A stretch of DNA of 64,000 nt from Halorubrum trapanicum (lineage in GTDB: Archaea; Halobacteriota; Halobacteria; Halobacteriales; Haloferacaceae), in assembly GCF_002355655.1 (NCBI RefSeq), contig NZ_AP017569.1:1488001-1552000 (forward strand), in the 5' to 3' direction. Positions 10,007-17,982 of the stretch are shown here, one piece after another. Numbering within the stretch: position 1 is the first letter of the stretch; every line of letters begins with the position of its first letter. A model generated the notes under the pieces. It searched no databases and had not been told where the DNA came from. It saw only the letters and a program-made list of their open reading frames with translations. Both the position numbers and the translations under genes were made by a program.

Positions 10007-10813
10007 TCATCCCCGGTTCCACGGCGCCTCCTCGAAGTCGACGATCCGCTCGCCGCGGTCCACGGCGTCGATCCGGGCGATCTCGTCGTCGGTCAGGTCG
10101 AGCTCTCGGGCGGTCCAGTTCTCCTCGACGTGCCCGAAGTCGGCCGCCTTCGGGATCGGCGCGACGCGCTCCTTCGAGAGCAGCCACGCGAGGCTCACCT
10201 GCGCCGGGGTGGCGTCGTGCGCCGCGGCGACGTCTTGAAGGGCGCCGACGTCGGCGACGCGGTTGCGCGCGATCGGGGAGTAGGCGACGAGCCAGTGGTC
10301 GTCTTCGACGGCGTACTCGCGGAGCCGCTCCTGTTGAAGCAGGGGGTGACACTCCACCTGATGGGCGAACACGTCGTTCGCGAGTCGGTCGATCGCCTCG
10401 TCGAGCTGGTCGGGGCGGAAGTTCGAGAGCCCGATCCGGTCTATCACGCCGTCGTCGACGAGGTCGTCGAGCGCGGGCAGCGTCTCCTCCGGGTCGTACG
10501 TGTTGATCGGCCAGTGGACGTACAGCAGGTCGATCGAGTCGACGCCGAGCCGGTCGCGGCTGGCGCGGGCGGTCTCGACCGCGTCGTCGTACGAGAGGTT
10601 GTCCGTCGAGAGCTTCGTCGCGACGAACAGGTCGTCGCGGTCGACGCCGCTCCGGTCGATCCCGTCGCCGACCGACGCCTCGTTGTCGTACCCCTGCGCG
10701 GTGTCGACGTGGCGATAGCCGGTCTCGATCGCGTGGGCGACGCCGGCGGCGCACTCCTCGCCGGCGGCCAGCTTGTACGTCCCGTACCCGAGTCGGTCGA
10801 AGGCGTCTGCCAT
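10007..10813 (-). CDS. aldo/keto reductase
   Basis: Protein of 268 aa, an NAD(P)H-dependent TIM-barrel oxidoreductase. Motifs include GTYKLAAGE, GYRHVDTAQGYDNE (catalytic Asp and Tyr), FVATKLS (catalytic Lys), DLLYVHWPI (catalytic His) and the cofactor-binding tail PIPKAADFGHVEEN. The likely role is reduction of aldehydes or ketones, including detoxification; the substrate is unknown. It is divergent from the DoxX gene, and the shared intergenic region contains a 23-bp tandem repeat that may control one or both genes. Confidence 0.9.
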   Translation of the reverse strand: MADAFDRLGYGTYKLAAGEECAAGVAHAIETGYRHVDTAQGYDNEASVGDGIDRSGVDRDDLFVATKLSTDNLSYDDAVETARASRDRLGVDSIDLLYVHWPINTYDPEETLPALDDLVDDGVIDRIGLSNFRPDQLDEAIDRLANDVFAHQVECHPLLQQERLREYAVEDDHWLVAYSPIARNRVADVGALQDVAAAHDATPAQVSLAWLLSKERVAPIPKAADFGHVEENWTARELDLTDDEIARIDAVDRGERIVDFEEAPWNRG

Positions 10814-10865
10814 GGTCCCCCACGCGGACGGCGACGCCCTCAACGTACCGGTCGCCAACGAACGC

Positions 10866-11026
10866 GGGAGCGACCTCGAACAGATCGCGGGAGCGACCTC
10901 GAACAGACCACGGGGTCGACCCCGAACAGATCGCGGGAGCGACCTCGAACAGACCACGGGGTCGACCCCGAACAGATCGCGGGAGCGACCTCGAACAGAT
11001 CGCGAGACCGGCCTCGAACGGCTCGT
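10866..11026. repeat. 23-bp tandem repeat array between divergent genes
   Basis: Seven units of exactly 23 bp begin at 10866, 10889, 10912, 10935, 10958, 10981 and 11004 (the last degenerate). Two unit types are interspersed: one opens GGGAGCGACCTCGAACAG and the other GGGGTCGACCCCGAACAG. All contain the core CGAACAG, and TCGAC/GTCGA palindromic pieces recur. The array lies 53 bp upstream of the aldo/keto reductase start and 54 bp upstream of the DoxX start. It could be an operator array or simply a tandem duplication. Confidence 0.85.
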
Positions 11027-11048
11027 ACCGCCCGAGAATCCGCCGTTC

Positions 11049-11056
11049 TATTTAAG
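11049..11056 (+). promoter_or_regulatory. TATA element of the DoxX gene
   Basis: TATTTAAG lies 25-32 bp upstream of the ATG at 11081 and just downstream of the 23-bp repeats, consistent with a leaderless transcript. Confidence 0.65.
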
Positions 11057-11080
11057 TTACCTCCGAGAGTCGGGGGACGT

Positions 11081-11635
11081 ATGTCAACGAAAGAAGTCGC
11101 GCTCCGAAGCACGATCGGCGGCGTCTCGGTCGAGGGGAAGCTCCACACGCTCAGCGTCTGGTTCATCCTCGCGTTGCGGCTGATGATCGGCCTCGCGTTC
11201 CTCCAGAGCGGGCTCAGCAAGGTCCTCAGCGGCGAGTTCAGCGCCGCGGGCTACCTCCAGAACGCGCCCGCCGCGAACGGGAGTCCGGCCGCCGGCCTGT
11301 TCGCCGCGATGGGCGAGAACGCGCTGTTCGTCGACTTCGTGAACGTCGCGGTGCCGTGGGGAGAGGTCCTCATCGGCCTCGGCGTGATCGTCGGGCTCCT
11401 CACGCGGCTCGCCGCGTTCTGGGGGGCGTTCATGATGCTCCTCTTCTACCTCGGCAACTGGGACATCTCGCACGGCTACATCAACGGCGACTTCGCGTAC
11501 ATGCTCGTGTTCCTCTCGGTCGCCGCCTTCGGCGCCGGCCGGATCCTCGGACTCGACTCGGTCGTCGAGGAGTACGACATCGGCGGCCAGCCCCTCGTCG
11601 AGCGGTACCCGTGGACGCGGTACCTCCTCGGATGA
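11081..11635 (+). CDS. DoxX-family membrane protein
   Basis: Protein of 184 aa with four membrane segments. The first has the DoxX pattern LALRLMIGLAFLQSGLSKVL; later segments are VPWGEVLIGLGVIVGLL, WGAFMMLLFYLGNWD and FAYMLVFLSVAAFGAGRILG. DoxX proteins are small integral membrane proteins linked to quinone or thiosulfate redox chemistry and to oxidative stress in some organisms; here the role is unknown. It is divergent from an aldo/keto reductase across a repeat array, so a shared redox-responsive control is possible but unproved. Confidence 0.85.
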   Translation: MSTKEVALRSTIGGVSVEGKLHTLSVWFILALRLMIGLAFLQSGLSKVLSGEFSAAGYLQNAPAANGSPAAGLFAAMGENALFVDFVNVAVPWGEVLIGLGVIVGLLTRLAAFWGAFMMLLFYLGNWDISHGYINGDFAYMLVFLSVAAFGAGRILGLDSVVEEYDIGGQPLVERYPWTRYLLG

Positions 11636-11730
11636 GGCGGGGTCGGTCTCCCTGACCGATTCGGCCGCCAACCGCGAGCTAAACGGGCGCAGCGCCGATC
11701 ACAGTTATCACAGCTAATATTCGGGGAGCA

Positions 11731-11740
11731 GTTATTATCC
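11731..11740 (+). promoter_or_regulatory. TATA element of htrII-sopII
   Basis: GTTATTATCC lies about 28-37 bp upstream of the htrII ATG at 11768, the expected position for a near-leaderless transcript of the two-gene unit. Confidence 0.5.
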
Positions 11741-11767
11741 CGATACGATCCCTGTCGATCGATACAC

Positions 11768-13453
11768 ATGCAAGCGGGATCGTCCTCCGGCATCCGGTCG
11801 AGTTACGGCGCGAAGCTCGCGCTGTCTTTGATCGGGGTCATGGGGGTTTCAGTTTCATACGGTGTCATCGTCTACCTCCGCGCGGAGGAGGCCGGCGCCG
11901 CGGGCGCAGCGGTGCGCTCCGGGCTCGTCGGGATGACGCTGTTGACGGTGATCGGGCTCGCGCTCATCGGCGTCACGGTCGGATCGAACACGGTCATCTC
12001 CCTGCGACAGCTCACGGCCAAGGCCGAGCGGATGGCCGAGGGGGACCTCGACGTGCGACTGGAGACGGGCCGAACCGACGAGATCGGGCGGCTGTTCCGG
12101 GCGTTCGACGAGATGCGCGGCTCGCTGCGCTCGGAGATCGCCGACGCGGAAGCGGCTCGCGAGGAGGCGGAGGGGGCGCGGCGGGAGGCGGACGCGCGCG
12201 CCGAGACGGTCGAGCGCAAGGCGACCGAGTACGAGTCGGCGATGCGCGCGCTCGCCGACGGCGACCTGACCCAGCGGGTCGACTCCGACGTCGACAACGA
12301 GGCGATGGCGCGCGTCGGCGTCGCGTTCAACGAGATGGCCGACGAGCTGGAGGAGACGGTCGCGTCCGTCGCGACCGTCGCCGAGGACACCGCCGACGTG
12401 GCCGGGACCGTCGACGACCGCACGGAGGACCTGCGGGCGACGACCGGGACCGTGAGCGAGGCGGTCGAGGAGATCGCCGAGGGCGCGCGCACCCAGCGCG
12501 ACGACCTCCAGGCGGCGACCGACGAGGCCGAGAACCTCGCGTCGTCGGCCGAGGAGGTCGCCTCCACCGTCACCGACGTGGCGGAGACCGCGGAACACGC
12601 GGCCGAGGTGGGCGAGGAGGGCCGCGAGGCCGCCGAGGAGGCGCTCGCGGAGATGGACGCGGTCGAGGAGACGACCGCGGAGACGACCGCGGAGGTCGAG
12701 GCGCTCGCCGAGGAGGTCGAGGAGATCGGCGAGGTGGTCGACACCATCTCGGAGATCGCCGAGCAGACGAACCTGCTCGCGCTGAACGCCTCCATCGAGG
12801 CGGCCCGCTCCGGCGCCGAGGGCGCCGGCTTCGCGGTCGTCGCCGAGGAGGTGAAGGCGCTGGCCGAGGAGACCCAGGAGTCGGCCAGCGAGATCGAGGC
12901 CCGGATCCGCTCCGTCCAGGAGCGCGCGGAGACGGGCGCCGACGCGATGGCGCGCACCGAACAGCGGATCTCCGCCGGCGTCGAGACCGTCGAGACGTCG
13001 ATCGACGCGCTCGAACGCCTCGCGGAGGCCTCCGAGCGCACCGACACCAGCATGACCGAGATCACCCGCGCGACCGAGACGCAGGCGGACTCCGTCGACG
13101 CGGTCGTCGGTCACGTCGAGGACGTCTCCGCGATCAGCGCGCAGACGGCCAGCGCGGCCGGCGACGTCACCGGCGCGGTCGACGAACAGGAACGGACCCT
13201 CGGGGCGGTCGAAAACGCGGCCGGGTCGCTCTCCGACCGCGCGCTCGCGCTGCGCGACGCGGTCGACGACTTCGAGTTCGCGGCCGACGACGGCCTCGCC
13301 GGGAACGCGGACGGCGCGGACGCGACCGCCACGGCGGTCTCCGACGGGGGGACCGCGGACGGCGAGGGGACCGAGTTCGACTTCTCGCACGGCGGAGACG
13401 AGGAGGCGACCGTCGGAGACGACGACGCGGCCGCCGAGGAGGGGGTGAACTGA
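11768..13453 (+). CDS. htrII: phototaxis transducer HtrII
   Basis: Protein of 561 aa that carries the light signal from sensory rhodopsin II to CheA/CheW. Two membrane segments lie at about residues 17-37 and 55-80 with only a short outer loop, then HAMP-like segments (RQLTAKAERMAEGDLDVRLE) and a long helical cytoplasmic domain. The methyl-accepting hairpin is clear: IAEQTNLLALNASIEAAR, then GFAVVAEEVKALAEET. The short loop resembles the Natronomonas form and lacks the large serine-sensing domain of the Halobacterium form. The stop codon is followed two bases later by the sopII ATG, so the two are an operon. Confidence 0.93.
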   Translation: MQAGSSSGIRSSYGAKLALSLIGVMGVSVSYGVIVYLRAEEAGAAGAAVRSGLVGMTLLTVIGLALIGVTVGSNTVISLRQLTAKAERMAEGDLDVRLETGRTDEIGRLFRAFDEMRGSLRSEIADAEAAREEAEGARREADARAETVERKATEYESAMRALADGDLTQRVDSDVDNEAMARVGVAFNEMADELEETVASVATVAEDTADVAGTVDDRTEDLRATTGTVSEAVEEIAEGARTQRDDLQAATDEAENLASSAEEVASTVTDVAETAEHAAEVGEEGREAAEEALAEMDAVEETTAETTAEVEALAEEVEEIGEVVDTISEIAEQTNLLALNASIEAARSGAEGAGFAVVAEEVKALAEETQESASEIEARIRSVQERAETGADAMARTEQRISAGVETVETSIDALERLAEASERTDTSMTEITRATETQADSVDAVVGHVEDVSAISAQTASAAGDVTGAVDEQERTLGAVENAAGSLSDRALALRDAVDDFEFAADDGLAGNADGADATATAVSDGGTADGEGTEFDFSHGGDEEATVGDDDAAAEEGVN

Positions 13454-13454
13454 G

Positions 13455-14234
13455 ATGCTCGTCGACACCGCCGTCTGGGCGTGGATCGGCGCCCTCGCGA
13501 TGGGCGCCGGGACGGTTCCCCCGCTGTGGGCGTTGTTCTCCCGGTCCTCGGAGGCCGACGAGTCGCACGCCGTCTACTACGGCACCCTCGCCGGCGTCAC
13601 CGGCGTCGCGGCGCTCGCGTACCTCGCGATGGCGCTCGGCGTCGGCACGCTGTCGACGGCGGCCGGCGAGCTGGAGGTCGTCCGGTACGTCGACTGGCTC
13701 GTGACGACGCCGCTCATCCTGCTGTACCTCGGGCTGCTCGCGCGGCCGTCCCGGCGCGTGCTCGCCGGGCTGATCGGCGTCGACGTGGTGATCATCGCCG
13801 GCGGAATCGCCGCCGCCGCCACCGGCGGAACGGTCTCGTGGATCGCCTTCGGCGTCGCCGGGGTCGCGTACCTCGCGCTCGTCTACGGGCTCCTCGTCTC
13901 GCTCCCGCGGTCGGCCTCGGCGGAGGGCGACCGGGTCCGCGCGGTCTTCGGCACCCTCCGGAACATCACGGTGGTGCTGTGGACGCTGTACCCGGTCGTG
14001 TGGCTGCTCGCGCCGACAGGCTTCGGCCTGCTGACGCCCGCGACGGAGATGCTCGTGTTCGTCTACCTCGACGTCGTCTCGAAGGTCGGCTTCGTCGTCG
14101 TCGCGGTCGCGGGCGCCGACGCGCTCGACCGCCTCGGCGCCGACGGCGGGCTCGGCGTGGACGCCGCCGAAGACGAGTTCGTCGCCGCCGACTCCGGGAC
14201 CGAAGAGCGGACGACCGTCCTCGGCGACGACTAA
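13455..14234 (+). CDS. sopII: sensory rhodopsin II (phoborhodopsin)
   Basis: Seven-helix retinal protein of 259 aa that mediates blue-light avoidance through HtrII. The retinal Lys is K210 (LDVVSKVGF), with counterion Asp at D80 (RYVDWLVTTPL) and a second Asp at D206. Y91 occupies the position of the bacteriorhodopsin proton donor Asp, so the protein is not expected to pump well. Y179 (LYPVVW) matches the signalling Tyr of SRII. The residue before the Lys is Ser, as I recall for Halobacterium SRII, whereas Natronomonas SRII has Thr. Helix F, LRNITVVLWTLYPVVWLL, is strongly SRII-like. The gene follows htrII directly. Confidence 0.94.
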   Translation: MLVDTAVWAWIGALAMGAGTVPPLWALFSRSSEADESHAVYYGTLAGVTGVAALAYLAMALGVGTLSTAAGELEVVRYVDWLVTTPLILLYLGLLARPSRRVLAGLIGVDVVIIAGGIAAAATGGTVSWIAFGVAGVAYLALVYGLLVSLPRSASAEGDRVRAVFGTLRNITVVLWTLYPVVWLLAPTGFGLLTPATEMLVFVYLDVVSKVGFVVVAVAGADALDRLGADGGLGVDAAEDEFVAADSGTEERTTVLGDD

Positions 14235-14271
14235 TCTGCGGTCCGTTTCTTCTTTCTCGCTGCTTTCCCTT

Positions 14272-15351
14272 CTACTCGCCGTCCGCGACGAGGTCCGCGT
14301 AGCGCGCGCCGGTCTGTTTCAGCGTCTCAGTCGAGTAGAGCCGCTCGTGAGCGAACGGGAGATGATCGGCCGCCAGCTCGTCGATCTTCGCGTCGACCGC
14401 CTCGGCCTCGCGGCCGTGGATCATCGTGAACAGGTTGTACTCCCACCCCTGGTCGGGGCGGCGCGGCCGGTGGTAACAGAGGGTGACATACGGGAGGCTC
14501 CCGACGGCCTCGCCGCGCTCGTCGAGCTCGTCGTCGGGCACGTCCCAGACCACCATACAGTTGTTCGTGAACCCGGTGACGACGTGGTTGACGACGCAGC
14601 CGATCCGCTTGATACAGCCGTCCGCGAGCAGGCGCTCGACCGCCGCGAGCACCTCGTCGACGGTCGGGTCAACCTCGGAGCCGCTCGCGCCGATCTCGTC
14701 CGCCACGTCGGCGTAGGGGGTCGCGGACAGCGGGAAGCCGTCCTGAATCGCGAGGAGGAGGTCGGCTTCGAGGGGCGTGAGGTCGCCGCGCGCGTCCTCC
14801 GAGATGCGGGTGGCCGACACGTCGGTCTCTTCGAGGGACTCTCTCGCAAATCGGTCGCCGTTGACGACGGGGAACTCCAGATCGATGTAGTAGTCGGTGA
14901 GCATCGGGAGCGCGAGCACCTCGCAGCCGGTGCGCTCCTCGATCTCCGCGAGGATCTCGTCCCGTCGCTCCCGCGAGCCGGCGGTGACGACGAACCACTG
15001 GTTCCACTCGTGGTCGCGGCGGTAGTTGTGGTTCACCTGCCGGTAGCCGTTGATCACCTCGGCGACCTCGTCGAACCGGTCCTCGGGCGCGCGCACCGCC
15101 GCCAGCGTCGAAGAGCCGATGACCGGGGGGTTGAGCACGGCGCCGAACCGCCGGAACACGCCGCGGTCGCGCAGGTCGCGGACGCGGCCGAGGAGCTCGT
15201 CGGCGTCGACATCGGCTCCCGTTTCGGCGCTGATCTCGCGGGCGACGCGCTCGAACGGGCGCGACTCGACGGGGAAGCCGCTCTGGTACTCGTCGATGAG
15301 GGCCGCGTCGACCGCGTCGAGGTCGGCCCGCCAGTCGGCGTCCAGACTCAT
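14272..15351 (-). CDS. ahbAB: siroheme decarboxylase, fused AhbA/AhbB-type Lrp/AsnC protein
   Basis: Protein of 359 aa made of two similar halves, each a winged helix (Lrp/AsnC) followed by an alpha/beta ligand domain. Half 1 contains GVFRRFGAVLNPPVIG and NHNYRRDHEWNQWFV; half 2 contains DGCIKRIGCVVNHVVTG and CYHRPRRPDQGWEYNLF. The histidine-rich RR(D/P)xxW motifs are those of siroheme decarboxylase, the step from siroheme to didecarboxysiroheme in the alternative archaeal heme pathway or heme d1 synthesis. Bacteria usually have two separate subunits; here both are in one chain. It is convergent with sopII. Confidence 0.85.
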   Translation of the reverse strand: MSLDADWRADLDAVDAALIDEYQSGFPVESRPFERVAREISAETGADVDADELLGRVRDLRDRGVFRRFGAVLNPPVIGSSTLAAVRAPEDRFDEVAEVINGYRQVNHNYRRDHEWNQWFVVTAGSRERRDEILAEIEERTGCEVLALPMLTDYYIDLEFPVVNGDRFARESLEETDVSATRISEDARGDLTPLEADLLLAIQDGFPLSATPYADVADEIGASGSEVDPTVDEVLAAVERLLADGCIKRIGCVVNHVVTGFTNNCMVVWDVPDDELDERGEAVGSLPYVTLCYHRPRRPDQGWEYNLFTMIHGREAEAVDAKIDELAADHLPFAHERLYSTETLKQTGARYADLVADGE

Positions 15352-15439
15352 TACGCGGGTTAGGATTCGGGCGTACGTACGGGTTTCGGAGGACGTCGAT
15401 CGTCAACGGGAGCGCGCCGGCCGGTAACGTGCGCGCGGG

Positions 15440-15598
15440 TCAGTCGTCGGCGGGGGCCTCGCCCGGCGTCGGCGCGAACGCCCGGGCGCTCTCTTCCAGC
15501 TGCGTCGTCGAGCAGCCGCCGACGGTCGCGGCCTGTTCGAGCGTCAGGGTGCGGGAGCGGTACAGCGTGAGCGCGGTGGCGACGGATTTGGACGTCAT
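15440..15598 (-). CDS. small helix-turn-helix-like protein (DUF7317-like)
   Basis: Protein of 52 aa beginning MTSKSVATALTLYRSRTLTL, followed by EQAATVGGCSTTQLEESARAF, a pattern typical of a short HTH. Comparable small proteins are widespread in haloarchaea without known role. The ATG at 15598 is chosen because an AT-rich TATA-like box (minus strand, 15625-15634) lies about 27-36 bp upstream. Confidence 0.65.
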   Translation of the reverse strand: MTSKSVATALTLYRSRTLTLEQAATVGGCSTTQLEESARAFAPTPGEAPADD

Positions 15599-15651
15599 CG
15601 GGTACAACCAGTTAGTAGATGGACGAATATATAACACTAACGCTATTTAGA

Positions 15652-15770
15652 GAGTGTTACAGAATATGAACGGCATAGAGTTGTACGTGCGTATTCTATT
15701 TTGTGTCAAAAAGAGACGTTCGTCTTGTTAAGATGTGTGATCGTGTGTTACGCAACCGGCGCGAGCCGCC
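15652..15770. other. AT-rich intergenic segment
   Basis: Between two leftward genes the sequence drops to a much lower GC content than its surroundings, with runs such as TCTATTTTGTGTC and TCAAAAAGAG. I see no gene. It may be a promoter region or a remnant of transferred DNA. Confidence 0.4.
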
Positions 15771-15818
15771 GGCTAACCGGTATTCGTCGCTCGCGCGCGC
15801 CGCGAACGGGGACGGAGG

Positions 15819-16310
15819 TCAGTCGCCTCGCTCGTAGTGCGCCACGTTAACTTGGTCCTCGTCGTCGCGGAGATAGTGTGTCAGGGTGAAATCGCGGACC
15901 GTGAACTCGAACTCGATCTCGCCCTCGTACGCGACGGCCGCGGGACCGTCACAGCCCGCTTCGGTCTCCGTGGCCGCGATCTCCACGACTGCGAGGCCCT
16001 CGTCGGGCCTCGAGGTGAACACGCTCGCGTCAAGGGCGACGCAGTCGACCGGCGCGGCGAACCGCCCCTCGATCCGCGCGGTCCGGTCGGCTACCTCGAC
16101 GGTCGCGTCGTGTGCGGAGTCGTCGACCCGCTCGGTCGACCGCACCGACACGGTCGCTGCCGGGAGGTCGTCGCGGAACGCTCGCCCGAGACAGCCGGAA
16201 ACGCCACCGAGCGCGAGCGTGGAGCCGGCGAGGACCGCCCGCCTCGTCGCTCGGTATCGGCGTTCGACCGTAGGGCTTCGACCCGAGCCGTTCGGGGCTT
16301 GATCGGTCAC
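15819..16310 (-). CDS. Tat-exported lipoprotein, function unknown
   Basis: Protein of 163 aa, starting at a GTG (16308-16310). The N-terminus has a twin-arginine region (RRYRATRRAVLAGSTLALGG) ending in the lipobox VSGC, so it should be exported folded and lipid-anchored. The rest is beta-rich with acidic surface and a DCVALDASVF / EIEFEFTVRDF pattern. It stands alone between a small HTH gene and the divergent TrpD-like gene. No functional family recognised. Confidence 0.75.
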   Translation of the reverse strand: MTDQAPNGSGRSPTVERRYRATRRAVLAGSTLALGGVSGCLGRAFRDDLPAATVSVRSTERVDDSAHDATVEVADRTARIEGRFAAPVDCVALDASVFTSRPDEGLAVVEIAATETEAGCDGPAAVAYEGEIEFEFTVRDFTLTHYLRDDEDQVNVAHYERGD

Positions 16311-16438
16311 GATCTGTCCCGCAGCGGGGCGAAATAAATATCTTCTGCGCCCGCATCCGGTCCGATCCGGTACCGTCCCCTTCCCAGCGCTCGGGAGTCG
16401 AACGGGGGACTTTTCGTCGGAGAACCCGAACGGTGCGT

Positions 16439-17554
16439 ATGGCTCAGGCGACCCAGGAGTTCGGCGACTGGCCCCTCAAGCGGCTGATGACCGAGGTCTG
16501 CGGCTCCGGCCACAAGTCGGCCGACGACCTCACGCGCGCGCAGGCGACCGAGGCGTTCGAGCGCATCCTCGCGGACGAGCCGGACCCGACGACGCTCGGG
16601 GCGTTCTGGCTCGCGAACCGCTGGAAGCGGAACACGCCCGAGGAGCTCGGCGCGTACGTCGACGTGATGTGCGACCGCGTCGAGTACGCCGAGCCCGACG
16701 TCGACCCAGTCGACTGCGGCGCCAACTACGACGGGAAGGGGCGGACCGCAATCTTAGGCGTCGCGGCCGGGGCGGTCGCGGCCGCCGCGGGCACGCCCGT
16801 CGTCGTCCACTCGGGCGACCGCGTCCCGACCCAGAAGCAGGACGCGTACAAGCACGTCCTCGACGAGCTGGGCGTCCACACGGAGCTGACGCCCTCGGAC
16901 TCCGCCGACATGGTCGACGAGACCGGCTTCGGCTTCTACTACCAGCCCGCGTTCAACCCCGCGATCGACGACCTGTTCGACCGCCGCGACATGATGGGCG
17001 TCCGGACGTTCGTCAACACCGTCGAGACGCTGGCGAACCCCGCCGGCGCCTCGACGCACCTCGGCTCCTTCTACCACCTCGCGTTCGCGAAGAAGGTGGT
17101 CGACACGTTCGTGGAAAGCGAGTTCCACGACCTCGACCGCGTCCTGATGTTCCAGGGCATGGAGGGGTACGACGACGTCCGCCCCGGCTACACGAAGGTC
17201 GCGGAGTGGGACGCGGGCGACCGCGGTGAGGCGGCGGGGAACGACGCGGAGGAAGCCGGCAGCGAGGGCGCCTCCTTCGACGACTTCGAGATCGAGACCG
17301 CGGAGTACGGGATGGACCTCGAAGAAGAGGACCTCGCGGTCGACGACGTGGCGGTCGATTCGGCCGCGATCACCGAGGCGGTGCTGGCCGGCGAGCGCGA
17401 CGGCGCCTTCGCGGACGCGGTCGCGGTCAACGCCGCGCTCCGGATCTACGCCGGCGAGGACGCGGACTCGATCGAGGAGGGCCTTGACGCGGCCCGAGAA
17501 GCCATCGACGACGGCTCCGCGTACGAGGTTCTAGAGGAACTGCGGGAGTTCTGA
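16439..17554 (+). CDS. anthranilate phosphoribosyltransferase-like protein (TrpD2-like)
   Basis: Protein of 371 aa with the TrpD fold pattern: an N-terminal helical domain (LTRAQATEAFERILADEPDPTTLGAFW) and a nucleoside-transferase core. In true TrpD the core has GTGGD and a KHGNRAVSSSSG-like loop. Here the equivalent stretches read DCGANYDGKGRTAI and VVHSGDRVPTQKQDAYKHVL, so the PRPP/anthranilate sites are changed. This points to a TrpD2/YbiB-type paralogue rather than the tryptophan enzyme; some paralogues bind nucleic acid. No trp genes are nearby. The ATG at 16439 is chosen over the in-frame GTG at 16433. Confidence 0.8.
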   Translation: MAQATQEFGDWPLKRLMTEVCGSGHKSADDLTRAQATEAFERILADEPDPTTLGAFWLANRWKRNTPEELGAYVDVMCDRVEYAEPDVDPVDCGANYDGKGRTAILGVAAGAVAAAAGTPVVVHSGDRVPTQKQDAYKHVLDELGVHTELTPSDSADMVDETGFGFYYQPAFNPAIDDLFDRRDMMGVRTFVNTVETLANPAGASTHLGSFYHLAFAKKVVDTFVESEFHDLDRVLMFQGMEGYDDVRPGYTKVAEWDAGDRGEAAGNDAEEAGSEGASFDDFEIETAEYGMDLEEEDLAVDDVAVDSAAITEAVLAGERDGAFADAVAVNAALRIYAGEDADSIEEGLDAAREAIDDGSAYEVLEELREF

Positions 17555-17700
17555 GAGCGGTCGCGTCCCCAGAGTTCCGGTTGTGATCGATCGGTGTTTC
17601 CGTCGGATATTTATAAGTGATCGACGACTCTGCGACGAATTCCTCCAAAGAGCCGGTCGTTCGCTTATAAATGGCTGATAGTGGATCGGCGTTGAACTCC

Positions 17701-17943
17701 GTCAAATCCCCAGCCGCGAGGCGGACGCACGCTCGCTGCGCTCCTCGTCACTCGCTGCGCTCGTTCCTGCGGTGCTTGCGTCGCCTGCGCCGCCCTCGCG
17801 ACTGCCCCTTTGAGTCCCGTCCCGCACAGCACCGCCCCGCGCCTCACGCCTCCCCAGCCTCGTCGCTCACTGCGTTCGCGACTCCCTCGCGCGGTGCCGC
17901 TCACGGCCGCCAAGGCGGCCGTTCGCGGGCACGCGCCACCGCA
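17701..17943 (-). ncRNA. structured repeat element, copy B (putative noncoding RNA)
   Basis: Same family as copy A, on the minus strand. It keeps the 5' block GCGGTGGCGCGTGCC, the apical hairpin ACGGCCGCC/GGCGGCCGT, a shortened helix 2 (GTCGC/GCGAC), the block GAGGCTGGGGAGGCGTGAGG and the 3' GGCTGGGG. Helix 3 pairs less perfectly here than in A, D and E. A CTTATAAA box at 17950-17957 starts 15 bases before GCGGTGG, the same spacing as copy E. Further TTTATAA boxes lie on the tail side at 17609-17619 and 17664-17671. It sits between the convergent TrpD-like and nadE genes. Confidence 0.6.
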
Positions 17944-17949
17944 GTCCTC

Positions 17950-17957
17950 TTTATAAG
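17950..17957 (-). promoter_or_regulatory. TATA box upstream of element copy B
   Basis: CTTATAAA on the minus strand starts 15 bases before the conserved GCGGTGGCG 5' end of the element. The same box at 15-16 bases is present at copies C and E, which supports a promoter for the element itself. Confidence 0.55.
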
Positions 17958-17982
17958 TATTCGTCGAGACGCAGTCGATTCC

